Below, piece by piece: positions 1-6,481 of a stretch of 64,000 nt of DNA; position 1 is the stretch's first letter; each line of letters opens with the position of its first letter. The stretch comes from Cellulomonas sp. KRMCY2 (GTDB lineage Bacteria > Actinomycetota > Actinomycetes > Actinomycetales > Cellulomonadaceae). Location of the stretch: NCBI RefSeq assembly GCF_000526515.1, contig NZ_JAGF01000001.1:3410001-3474000 (forward strand), in the 5' to 3' direction. The position numbers and the translations under genes were made by a program. Under the pieces are notes generated by a model. It made no database searches. It was not told the DNA's origin and saw only the letters and a program-made list of their open reading frames with translations.

Positions 1-1
1 C

Positions 2-130
2 AAGACCCTCGACGAGATCGGCAAGGTCTATGGGGTCACGCGTGAGCGGATCCGTCAGATCGAGTCCAAGACGATGTCGAAGCTGCGCCACCCGAGCCGT
101 TCCCAGGTGCTGCGCGACTACCTGGACTGA
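2..130 (+). CDS. sigA: Primary RNA polymerase sigma factor, C-terminal end (partial)
   Basis: Last 42 residues of the housekeeping sigma-70 factor (SigA/RpoD), which brings RNA polymerase core to vegetative promoters. What remains is region 4.2: a helix-turn-helix with [11 protein letters not shown], the -35 recognition helix, followed by the KLRHPSRS and LRDYLD tail typical of actinobacterial SigA. The gene enters from the left edge and ends at TGA 128-130. Its place beside the inositol monophosphatase/dut block agrees with the sigA neighbourhood of other actinobacteria. An alternative sigma factor is unlikely because this tail is characteristic of the primary factor. Confidence 0.95.
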   Translation, partial: KTLDEIGKVYGVTRERIRQIESKTMSKLRHPSRSQVLRDYLD

Positions 131-248
131 TGTTCCCGCTGCGCCAGCAAATCTTCGCGTCGGGTCGGCGGCCGGGGATGTCCCAGGGTCTCGCTCTAGC
201 TCGTGAAGACTATGGCCGGTTCGCCTCGTGCCGGGTACAGCTAGGCGG

Positions 249-310
249 TGTCAAGCACGACGTCCTCCGCCAAACCCGGCGCCGCCCCACTGCACCGACG
301 TCGCTTGACA
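249..310. repeat. Imperfect inverted repeat downstream of sigA
   Basis: Left arm 249-264 is TGTCAAGCACGACGTC; the right arm 297-310 reads TGTCAAGCGACGTC on the opposite strand. The arms match over 14 positions with a 2-base bulge, around a 32-base loop. It could fold in the sigA transcript as a processing or termination structure, or be a binding site; the sequence does not decide. Confidence 0.5.
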
Positions 311-449
311 GGTCCCCGTGTCCGGCACCCGCCGCCGCGCTGTCAGGCGGGTACTGGGACTCGACATTGCTGCGGTTCAGCGGACGACGACGCCCCACCG
401 CGCCGGTCGCGCACCTCCCTGCGGGGACGCGACACTTGCCCAAACGGGC

Positions 450-464
450 GACGTCAGTGACGTC
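450..464. promoter_or_regulatory. Perfect palindrome GACGTCA-G-TGACGTC, putative operator
   Basis: Seven-base arms mirrored around one central base, 100 bases before the start of the secreted-protein gene. Symmetry and position suit a dimeric regulator. No regulator is assigned; the nearest one encoded is the HTH protein at 1839-2267. Confidence 0.4.
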
Positions 465-564
465 CGGCGGTCAGGTGTCTACCCCGGGTTGAGGAACCTC
501 GATACTCTTCGAGCACCCCTGGCGATCAAGGGGTCGCGAGGATCACCGAAGCGGGGGCAGGACG

Positions 565-1125
565 ATGACACGTGAGTATCACGGCCGTGCGCGCATGGCC
601 GCGGCAGCTATGGCCGCGGTTGTTGTGTGTGGTGCGCTGACGGCGGCCGCAACGCCCGAGGGGCCTCAGAATGACAAGCCGGTTCTGGTGGCAGAGACCG
701 TCAACGCGGACGGCTCGACGACGTCAAAGTACAGCGATGGCTCCTCTTTCACGTTCGAGGCACCCTCGACCGGTCCGGCCGAGATCGGCCTGAACGCGGT
801 GACCGCGTCTTCTGTGCAGTCGCGCGACTGGACGGCCACGTACTCGGTGTCCACAACCTCTCAGTACTTCCATCACGACGGTGGCCAGATCACGTTGGCG
901 ATCGGTGCGTTCTCCGACTGTGGTGTGTCACGGACGGTGTACCTGCTGGTGGCCACCTCGTGGGGTGGCTACACCCAGACGGGCAAGAAGTCCGTCGCGT
1001 GCAGTGGCGGCACGATCACATGGGACCCTCCCGAGGGGAACAAGAAGTTCGAGATTCAGGATCCGAACACCGGCGACCAGTACTTCCCGCACGACGTCGC
1101 AGGCACCGTCTACTGGAACGACTGA
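565..1125 (+). CDS. Secreted protein of unknown function
   Basis: 186 residues. A Sec-type signal peptide is clear: charged start (MTREYHGRAR), hydrophobic core about residues 11-27 and an Ala-rich cleavage region near 27-30. The mature part is rich in Ser/Thr/Tyr and looks like a small beta-sandwich; Cys119 and Cys146 could form the only disulfide. No family was recognised. An AGGA-like ribosome site lies just before ATG 565. Codon choice is visibly less G+C-biased than in the housekeeping genes, hinting at acquired DNA. The gene ends at a strong hairpin shared with the convergent membrane-protein gene. A secreted structural or antagonistic factor is possible but unsupported. Confidence 0.7.
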   Translation: MTREYHGRARMAAAAMAAVVVCGALTAAATPEGPQNDKPVLVAETVNADGSTTSKYSDGSSFTFEAPSTGPAEIGLNAVTASSVQSRDWTATYSVSTTSQYFHHDGGQITLAIGAFSDCGVSRTVYLLVATSWGGYTQTGKKSVACSGGTITWDPPEGNKKFEIQDPNTGDQYFPHDVAGTVYWND

Positions 1126-1132
1126 TCACCTT

Positions 1133-1170
1133 GGGGGTTGGTGCGTGCTCTGCCGCACGCACCAACCCCC
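1133..1170. terminator. Bidirectional hairpin terminator, perfect 16-bp stem
   Basis: Arms GGGGGTTGGTGCGTGC (1133-1148) and its exact complement (1155-1170) enclose the loop TCTGCC. It sits between the convergent genes ending at 1125 and 1177. No T-tract follows, which is common for actinobacterial terminators. Confidence 0.8.
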
Positions 1171-1176
1171 GGTTCA

Positions 1177-1842
1177 CTACGGACGCGGGCTCAGAGCTGT
1201 CCACAGCCGCTCGGACCGCCCGATGACGGCCAGCAGGCCGAACGCCACCAGGCCCCCGGCGGTGCCGACGACGGCTTGCTGCGCGAACCATGCGTCGTAC
1301 GCGATGGTTGAAGCCGCCCACGTGGCGGCGCCTGCGGCCGCCAGGCGAAGCACCAACGCCACAGCGCTCACCGTGGTGGGACCTCCTCGGCGCCGCGCGA
1401 AGCTCACGACCGCGTGCGCTGCCGCGAAGCCGGCCAGTGCCATCGTGACGACCACTCCCGGGTAGGCAGTCCCCAACCCTGTGTGATGGGTCAGGACGAT
1501 CGTGACAGCGACGACCAGGCACCCGTCGGCCACGGCCTCGAGGAGCTGCCAGCCGGCGGGCGGAGCGGCCGGATCCTCCTGCCCGGCCACTGTCCACCAG
1601 GCTCGCTTGCGCAGCTCATACGCCACGACGAGCCCCGCAAGGGGAACCGCCACCACGACGACGGCGACCAGCACCTTCGCTGCGGTGTAGAGGTCAGCAC
1701 GCAGCGCCTGTGACACGACGACCGCCCCCCCGATGATGGCCACCCTGCTCGCGAGCCAGGCCACCACGGCCAGTAAGCGTCCGCGTGCTGAACCGGCCAT
1801 GACGTGGACTCGGTCGCGGTTCTGCTGCTCTGTCACGGTCAT
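1177..1842 (-). CDS. Polytopic membrane protein, unknown family
   Basis: 221 residues with about six hydrophobic helices (approximately 22-46, 52-76, 99-120, 126-148, 154-180, 187-206). Short loops carry RKR, RRR and RSER clusters, suggesting cytoplasmic loops. No catalytic motif is visible. It overlaps the upstream HTH gene by four bases (ATGA), so the two are translationally coupled and probably work together, with the HTH protein controlling or being controlled by the membrane partner. That arrangement is inference; I do not recognise the family. Confidence 0.7.
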   Translation of the reverse strand: MTVTEQQNRDRVHVMAGSARGRLLAVVAWLASRVAIIGGAVVVSQALRADLYTAAKVLVAVVVVAVPLAGLVVAYELRKRAWWTVAGQEDPAAPPAGWQLLEAVADGCLVVAVTIVLTHHTGLGTAYPGVVVTMALAGFAAAHAVVSFARRRGGPTTVSAVALVLRLAAAGAATWAASTIAYDAWFAQQAVVGTAGGLVAFGLLAVIGRSERLWTALSPRP

Positions 1843-2267
1843 GATTCCTCCGATCGTTGGGCCACCAGCGGCCGAAGCGCCGTTGGGTCTGGCTTGCTGC
1901 GCAGACTCTTGTGCACCGCTTGCGGTGACACCCCCAGCTGTCTGGCGATCTCGCTGAGGCTTCGTTGCGCCGCCAGCTGTCCCAAGGTGCGTCGTCGCAC
2001 CTGAGCCGTGCGTTCGACAGCGGCAGAGAGAAAGGCCGCGAGCTCCGTCAGCACGACGATCAGCACATGGGGGTCATCCAGAGGCTGGGCGGTCGACGTG
2101 CCGTTGACCGGCACATGCCAGAGCCCTTCGCCGAGATCTGCCAGCACTGAGGCGACCATGTCGGGGCTCACGCCGGCCGCCTGCAGCCGTGCCGCCGCTT
2201 CATCGAGCGCGACACCTGACCGATGCGGTAGTGCCGCGGCCCAGTCGGACATCAGGTCCTGTGTCAT
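1839..2267 (-). CDS. Helix-turn-helix DNA-binding protein
   Basis: 142 residues. The C-terminal third (about residues 93-125) reads TLGQLAAQRSLSEIARQLGVSPQAVHKSLRSK, a well-formed helix-turn-helix of the sigma-region-4/MarR-like type, with Gly-Val-Ser in the turn. The N-terminal part is helical, without a recognised ligand domain. It heads a two-gene unit with the membrane protein at 1177-1842 (four-base overlap). Start ATG 2267 was taken because upstream sequence gives no better choice; CATGCT six bases upstream could be a leaderless -10. Likely a local regulator. Confidence 0.7.
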   Translation of the reverse strand: MTQDLMSDWAAALPHRSGVALDEAAARLQAAGVSPDMVASVLADLGEGLWHVPVNGTSTAQPLDDPHVLIVVLTELAAFLSAAVERTAQVRRRTLGQLAAQRSLSEIARQLGVSPQAVHKSLRSKPDPTALRPLVAQRSEES

Positions 2268-2838
2268 GACTCGAGCATGGGACCATTCTCGTCGATTTCA
2301 ACGGAGGGTTGATGGCGTGTCGCGAAGTTCTTCTCGCGACTGGCTTGACCGACCGATGCGTCTTGTGTGACGACGCCGCCGCCGGCGAGCGGGGTGGAGG
2401 CGACTCAGCCGGGGAGATGTTCGGGGGTGCCTGAGCCTCTGCCCGCTCGACGACCAGCCACCAGATGTCAGGGCCTGACGCAGGCGAGCACCGCAACGAG
2501 CTAGGTCACGGCGGCCAGGAGGGTGAGCCCGAGCTCGATGGCCATGCCCAGGGCGGTCGCCCCCGCCATCACGGCGGGGGCGGCGTCAGCTGTCGGTTGT
2601 ACAAGGCGCTCCGGAGACAAACCGCAAAGACGCTATCGGTGCGCTCGGGGACGAAGGGCCGGACCTTCGGCCCATGGTCAGGCTCGCCGCGATGTGTGAC
2701 AGGTGATACCGGGCGGTCTGCGCACGATACGGCGAGCAGCCACGTAACGGTCCGTTCACTTTTCACCCTAGACGGGTGCTGTGCCTTTCGGTGGCGAGTG
2801 TCACTCTGTCAACAGGTCGCACTTGAGAGGGGACCGTC
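2268..2838. other. 571-base region without intact gene
   Basis: It contains the relic of a DUF456 gene (2501-2563, minus strand) and a small inverted repeat at 2656-2673 (GGGCCG-N6-CGGCCC). A minus-strand open frame across 2200-2496 has neither a ribosome site nor family resemblance. The last 80 bases, relatively A+T-rich, should hold the promoter of the coiled-coil gene at 2839, but no convincing hexamers stand out. Confidence 0.5.
2501..2563 (-). pseudogene. 3' relic of a DUF456-type membrane protein gene
   Basis: On the minus strand this reads ATALGMAIELGLTLLAAVT and stop. The intact DUF456 gene at 5441-5929 ends with ATALGMVIELGLALLASGT and more residues. The shared part has only two amino-acid differences over about 16 residues, and most base differences are at third codon positions, so this was once a functional, diverged paralogue. 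Upstream the frame loses similarity and meets a stop. Confidence 0.65.
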
Positions 2839-3138
2839 ATGGACACGGAACGCTTGACCGACTCGACCACGCACCATCGGACGGATCTGTACCGCGAGGC
2901 GACCGAGGCTGCCTCGGCGGAGTGCCGTGAGGTACACGCCGAGATCGCGTCGCTCGAAGCCAGGGCAGCCACCCTCAGGGGGCGAGAGGCAGCGCTCAAC
3001 GGCCTCGTCCAGGCCATGCGGGCACTGCTCCCTGCGCCTCCCGAGAGGCTGGCTGTCTACATTCCTGTCGAGGCGATCGACCCACCCCCGTCGGAGCTCC
3101 GGCACCGACGTTGGCGACCCGAGACGGCCACGGCCTGA
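2839..3138 (+). CDS. Small coiled-coil protein
   Basis: 99 residues. ATG 2839 follows an AGGGGAC ribosome site at good spacing. Residues about 15-60 are an Ala/Glu/Arg-rich amphipathic helix (YREATEAASAECREVHAEIASL and on), probably a coiled coil; the tail is Pro/Arg-rich. No signal peptide or membrane segment. No family recognised. Could be a scaffold or a short regulator; nothing in the neighbours decides. Confidence 0.65.
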   Translation: MDTERLTDSTTHHRTDLYREATEAASAECREVHAEIASLEARAATLRGREAALNGLVQAMRALLPAPPERLAVYIPVEAIDPPPSELRHRRWRPETATA

Positions 3139-3252
3139 CGCCCGTCCCGACCTGCCGGTGGCGTCCCCGCGAGGTCGACGGATGGGGCTCTACCTGCGAG
3201 GACACCCCCGTGGGGCCTACCGCGTGCACCCCCGCAGGGTCACACTGAAGAC

Positions 3253-3699
3253 GTGATCAACCGACCGAGCGCCGTCCTGGCGACCTTGGTCGGCGTTGTG
3301 GCGATCCTCGCCGTGGCGGCCGCCGTCGTCGTGGCGAACCGGGATGCGCCGGCGCTCGATGCGGCGAGCCCCGAGGGTGTGGTCCAGACGTACCTCGAGG
3401 CCGTCCTGGCCGGGGACGACGACGAGGCGTTCGACCTCGTGTCGTCCACCGCGGGCTGCGATGCCTCGGACGTCTCGACCGCGTACCTGCCCGACACCCT
3501 CCGGGTCGTCGTCCTGGGGACCGAGGTGGACGGCGACGAGGCCGTGGTCCGGGTCGACGTCACCGAGAACCCGGGCAACGGCCTGTTCGAGGACAGCGGC
3601 TGGTCGCACGAGGAGCGGTTCTCGCTGCGGCGCACGGGCGGCGTCTGGCAGATCGAGGCGTCGCCGTGGCTGCTCTTCGGCTGCACCGGGGAGAAGTGA
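3253..3699 (+). CDS. Membrane-anchored or secreted NTF2-like protein
   Basis: 148 residues. A single hydrophobic segment (about residues 7-28, ending AAAVVVANRD) acts as signal peptide or anchor. The remainder has the layout of the NTF2-like/DUF4878 fold: SPEGVVQTYLEAVLAGDDDEAFDLVSS, then alternating strands ending in GVWQIEASPWLLF. Two Cys residues (in AGCDAS and FGCTG) may pair outside the cell. The start is GTG 3253; CACACT six bases upstream is a possible leaderless -10. The next gene begins four bases after its stop, so both are likely co-transcribed. Confidence 0.7.
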   Translation: MINRPSAVLATLVGVVAILAVAAAVVVANRDAPALDAASPEGVVQTYLEAVLAGDDDEAFDLVSSTAGCDASDVSTAYLPDTLRVVVLGTEVDGDEAVVRVDVTENPGNGLFEDSGWSHEERFSLRRTGGVWQIEASPWLLFGCTGEK

Positions 3700-3703
3700 G
3701 ATC

Positions 3704-5422
3704 ATGATCTTGGGCATCGTCTCCGTGCTCCTGTTCACCGTCGCGCCGATCGTGCTGGTCGTCCTGCTGGTCCGGCACGCGAGCTCGCGGCAGGGCCCTC
3801 GCGCCGCGGACGGGCGCAGCGTCCGCCGCTTCTTCCAGTACCTGCTGCTCTTCGGTCTGATGGTCGTGGCCGCCGTCGGTGTCTCCGACCTCCTGGCCCG
3901 CCCGTTCGCAGAGCCGTCGATCGTCGGGGACGACGGTGCCGCGCTCGCCCGCACGCTGACCTTCACGGTCTTCGGCATCCCGATGTTCGTGGCGACGGCG
4001 GTCTGGTCGCGTCGTCGGCTGCGCGCCGACCCGGAGGAGGCACGTTCCCTCGGCTGGTCGGCCTACTCGACGGTTGCGCCGCTCACAGCGCTGGTCATCG
4101 CGATGGTGGCGCTCTACGACGTGCTCGCGGCGGCCCTGCAGGGTGAGGTGCCCGAGGCGGCGCCGGCCGTGCGCGTGGTCGTGTGGACCGCCGTCTGGCT
4201 CGCGCACTGGATCCTCGGCATCCGGCTGCTCGACGCGGCGCGCCGGCAGGGGCACCTCGTCCTCGGGTCGTTGATCGGCATCGTCACCGGGCTCGGCGGT
4301 CTCGTCTGGCTGCTCGGTGCCGCAGTCGACGCGCTCCTGGTCGACCGGTCCGAGCAGGTCCTGACCGGTGGTGGGAACGAGCTCGCGCAGGCGGGTGCGA
4401 CGCTGCTAGTCGGGGCACCGGTGTGGTTCGTGTACTGGCTGCGCGGGCTCGCGCGCGCAGAGCGCACGCCGCTGTGGCTGGGGTACGTGCTCCCGCTCGG
4501 GGTCGGTGGCTCGCTGGTCATGGCTGTCGTCGGTGCAAGCCTTGCACTGCACCGGACGCTGGTGTGGTTCGTCGGCGAACCCGCGCAGCCCGACGCGGTC
4601 GAGCACTTCGACGGCACGACGACGGCCGTGGCGGCCCTGGTGGTGGGCGCGGTCAGCTGGTGGTACCACCGGCAGGTCCTGGCCGGGGTGAGCGGCGCAC
4701 GCACCGAGATCACGCGGGTCTACGAGTACCTGATGGCTGGGATCGCGCTGCTCGCCGCGGCAGCGGGCGTGGCCATGGTCGTGGTGGCGGCGGTCGAGGC
4801 GGCGGTCCCGGCCGCGGCCGTCGAGATCGGCACCTCGGTCGCCAACTCGCTGCTCGCGGCCGTGACCCTGCTGCTGGTGGGCGGCCCGCTCTGGTGGCTG
4901 TTCTGGTCACGGATCGGCCGTGCCGTGCGGCAGGACCAGGTCGCCGAGCTCGCCTCGCGCACCCGGCGCACGTACCTGTTCCTGCTCTTCGGCGCCGGGG
5001 GCGTCGCCGCAGTGATCGCCGTGCTCGTCGCGGCGTTCGTCGGGATCCAGGGTGCCCTCGACGGCGGGCTCGGCGCGGAGACGGTCCGTGACATGCGGAT
5101 CCCGGTCGCGATCCTGCTGACCAGCGGCGCGATCTCCGGCTACCACTGGGTCGTGTACCGCGAGGACCGTCGGCACGTCCCGGCGCCGGAGCCGCATCGT
5201 GGTCCGCGGTACGTGCTGCTGGTCGGTGCGGCGGACGGGGCCCTCGCCGACGCGGTGTCGCGGCGGACGGGTGCGCGGGTCGACCTCTGGGTGCGCGACG
5301 ACGGTGGTGTCCCGCCGTGGGTCGTCGAGGACGTGCTGGCCGCGGTGGGTGGCGCCGGGTCGGAGGCCGTTGCCGTCCTGGCGGGTCCGACCGGTCTCGA
5401 CACCTTCCCGATCCACCGCTGA
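3704..5422 (+). CDS. DUF5671-type multi-repeat membrane protein
   Basis: 572 residues, about twelve or more transmembrane helices. The chain is built from repeated two-helix units resembling DUF5671: an aromatic/Arg-led helix (RRFFQYLLLFGLM near 41, TRVYEYLMAGIALL near 350, RRTYLFLLFGAGG near 437) followed by a helix ending in a W-W-R pattern (PVWFVYWLRGL, GPLWWLFWSRIGR). The last about 70 residues form a soluble alpha/beta domain (RYVLLVGAADG...). Start ATG 3704 lies four bases after the stop of the preceding gene. Function is unknown; no transport or catalytic motif is visible. Confidence 0.75.
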   Translation: MILGIVSVLLFTVAPIVLVVLLVRHASSRQGPRAADGRSVRRFFQYLLLFGLMVVAAVGVSDLLARPFAEPSIVGDDGAALARTLTFTVFGIPMFVATAVWSRRRLRADPEEARSLGWSAYSTVAPLTALVIAMVALYDVLAAALQGEVPEAAPAVRVVVWTAVWLAHWILGIRLLDAARRQGHLVLGSLIGIVTGLGGLVWLLGAAVDALLVDRSEQVLTGGGNELAQAGATLLVGAPVWFVYWLRGLARAERTPLWLGYVLPLGVGGSLVMAVVGASLALHRTLVWFVGEPAQPDAVEHFDGTTTAVAALVVGAVSWWYHRQVLAGVSGARTEITRVYEYLMAGIALLAAAAGVAMVVVAAVEAAVPAAAVEIGTSVANSLLAAVTLLLVGGPLWWLFWSRIGRAVRQDQVAELASRTRRTYLFLLFGAGGVAAVIAVLVAAFVGIQGALDGGLGAETVRDMRIPVAILLTSGAISGYHWVVYREDRRHVPAPEPHRGPRYVLLVGAADGALADAVSRRTGARVDLWVRDDGGVPPWVVEDVLAAVGGAGSEAVAVLAGPTGLDTFPIHR

Positions 5423-5440
5423 CGGCGAGCGAAGCCCGTC

Positions 5441-5929
5441 CTAGGTGCCGACGCCGACGAGCACGGCGACGAGCCACGTACCGGACGCGAGCAGGGCCAG
5501 CCCGAGCTCGATGACCATGCCCAGCGCGGTGGCCTTGATCGCCAGCCAGGCCGACGCACGGGCGCGCGGGACGTCACGCAACCGCAGGTACTCCATGCCG
5601 AACAGGCCGAGCGGGAAGAACACGAGCAGGCCGACCACCGGGATGACGAAGAAGCCGACGATCCCCGCGATGCCGGCCACGACGAGCGACCTGGTCGGCA
5701 CGCCGGACGCCGAGACCCGCCGGCCGGTCACGACGTACGTCATGGACCATCCGGTGCCCAGCAGCAGGAGGACGACCGCCAGGATCGCCCAGGCGGCGCC
5801 GGCCTGTGCGCTGATCGCCCAGACGAGCACCGCGACGGCGATCAGGGGTGACCCCGGGACGACCGGGACGACGATGCCGACGAGTCCGATCAGGATCGCG
5901 AGGCCGACGAGGACTGTGACGAGGTCGAT
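5441..5929 (-). CDS. DUF456 membrane protein with apparent ATC start
   Basis: About 162 residues if read from ATC 5929-5927. DUF456 proteins are small polytopic membrane proteins of unknown role whose first helices run into PVVPGSPLI, seen here at about residues 22-30. The first ATG or GTG in frame is GTG 5830, which would delete the first helix and this hallmark loop. Upstream, GAAGGAG lies seven bases before ATC, an ideal ribosome-site spacing, and the frame is closed by TAG shortly upstream with no ATG, GTG or TTG between. I therefore place the start at ATC, used as initiator or a mutated ATG. Convergent with the DUF5671 gene, 18 bases apart. Confidence 0.75.
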   Translation of the reverse strand: MDLVTVLVGLAILIGLVGIVVPVVPGSPLIAVAVLVWAISAQAGAAWAILAVVLLLLGTGWSMTYVVTGRRVSASGVPTRSLVVAGIAGIVGFFVIPVVGLLVFFPLGLFGMEYLRLRDVPRARASAWLAIKATALGMVIELGLALLASGTWLVAVLVGVGT

Positions 5930-6048
5930 GGTGGTGCTCCTTCGGTGCGGAGGCTGGTCGCGGGCGGGACCGCGGTGCCGAGACTACCCACGGCGAAGGG
6001 CCCGGCACACGAGGCGCCGAGCCCTTCGAAGCGGGATGCCGGTACGGA

Positions 6049-6261
6049 TCAGCGCGCGCTGGCGCCGTGCTCCTCCATCAGGCGGTCGGTCTCGTCCTGG
6101 ACGTGGAGCGCGACGTCTGCGAAGGCCGAGGCGTGTCGCCGGGCGTGGTGCGCACAGAACAGCAGCTCGCCGCCCGGAAGCATCACGCGGACGTAGGCCT
6201 GGGCACCGCAGCGGTCGCAGCGGTCGGCTGCGGTCAGCGGGGAGGTCGTCGTCGTGGTCAC
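6049..6261 (-). CDS. DUF7455 small zinc-ribbon-like protein
   Basis: 70 residues from GTG 6261. It matches the actinobacterial DUF7455 pattern: a Thr-rich start, then LTAADRCDRCGAQAYVRV, GGELLFCAHHARRH. Cys15, Cys18, Cys36 and His39/His40 are a plausible zinc site. Family function is unknown; related proteins are encoded near sigma-factor and topoisomerase genes in many actinobacteria. The ribosome site (GGAGAG) is very close to the start, but no other in-frame start fits the family. Transcribed away from parE. Confidence 0.85.
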   Translation of the reverse strand: MTTTTTSPLTAADRCDRCGAQAYVRVMLPGGELLFCAHHARRHASAFADVALHVQDETDRLMEEHGASAR

Positions 6262-6360
6262 CTCTCCATGAAACCACCCCTTCGCCGGATGGCGTCCATC
6301 GGATGGCCTAGGTTCGCTGACCGCGTAGTCCGGCAGGCACGGTTTGGCCCGCTCTGCACC

Positions 6361-6440
6361 GTGCTGCCGGGTGCTGCCGGGTGCCGCCCGGTCCGGTCCG
6401 GTGCGGCCGGGTGTCGCCCGGTGCAGCCGGGTGCGGCATG
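6361..6440. repeat. Ten-base tandem repeat upstream of parE
   Basis: Eight consecutive units of a degenerate decamer (consensus GTGCNGCCGG) fill 6361-6440 in exact 10-base register: two identical copies of GTGCTGCCGG, then variants such as GTGCCGCCCG, GTGCGGCCGG and GTGCAGCCGG. The block ends 28 bases before the parE -10 element. Its period is close to one DNA helical turn. Confidence 0.85.
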
Positions 6441-6468
6441 GCAGCCGGGCTCCGGGCCGGCGGCCGTC

Positions 6469-6474
6469 TAGGCT
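6469..6474 (+). promoter_or_regulatory. -10 element of leaderless parE promoter
   Basis: TAGGCT, seven bases before GTG 6482, no ribosome site between. Transcription would begin at or next to the start codon. No -35 consensus is visible. Confidence 0.6.
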
Positions 6475-6481
6475 CGTCGTC

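Larger units (their letters stand above)
131..564. other. 434-base intergenic region after sigA
   Basis: No credible gene: short open frames here lack ribosome sites and family resemblance. It holds an imperfect long inverted repeat (249-310) and a perfect 15-base palindrome (450-464). No U-tract terminator is visible behind sigA. A TTGACA at 305-310 has no acceptable -10 at 16-18 bases, so I do not call it a promoter. Confidence 0.5.

Noticed and set aside
305-333. TTGACA as -35 of a promoter
   Set aside because: No acceptable -10 at 16-18 bases; it is part of the inverted-repeat arm.
2200-2496. Small minus-strand protein gene overlapping the HTH gene
   Set aside because: No ribosome site, low-complexity composition and overlap with a convincing gene.
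2501-5540. Integrative element with att-like direct repeats (DUF456 3' end and its copy)
   Set aside because: Differences between copies are mostly synonymous, as in diverged genes, and there is no integrase between them; a decayed paralogue is simpler.
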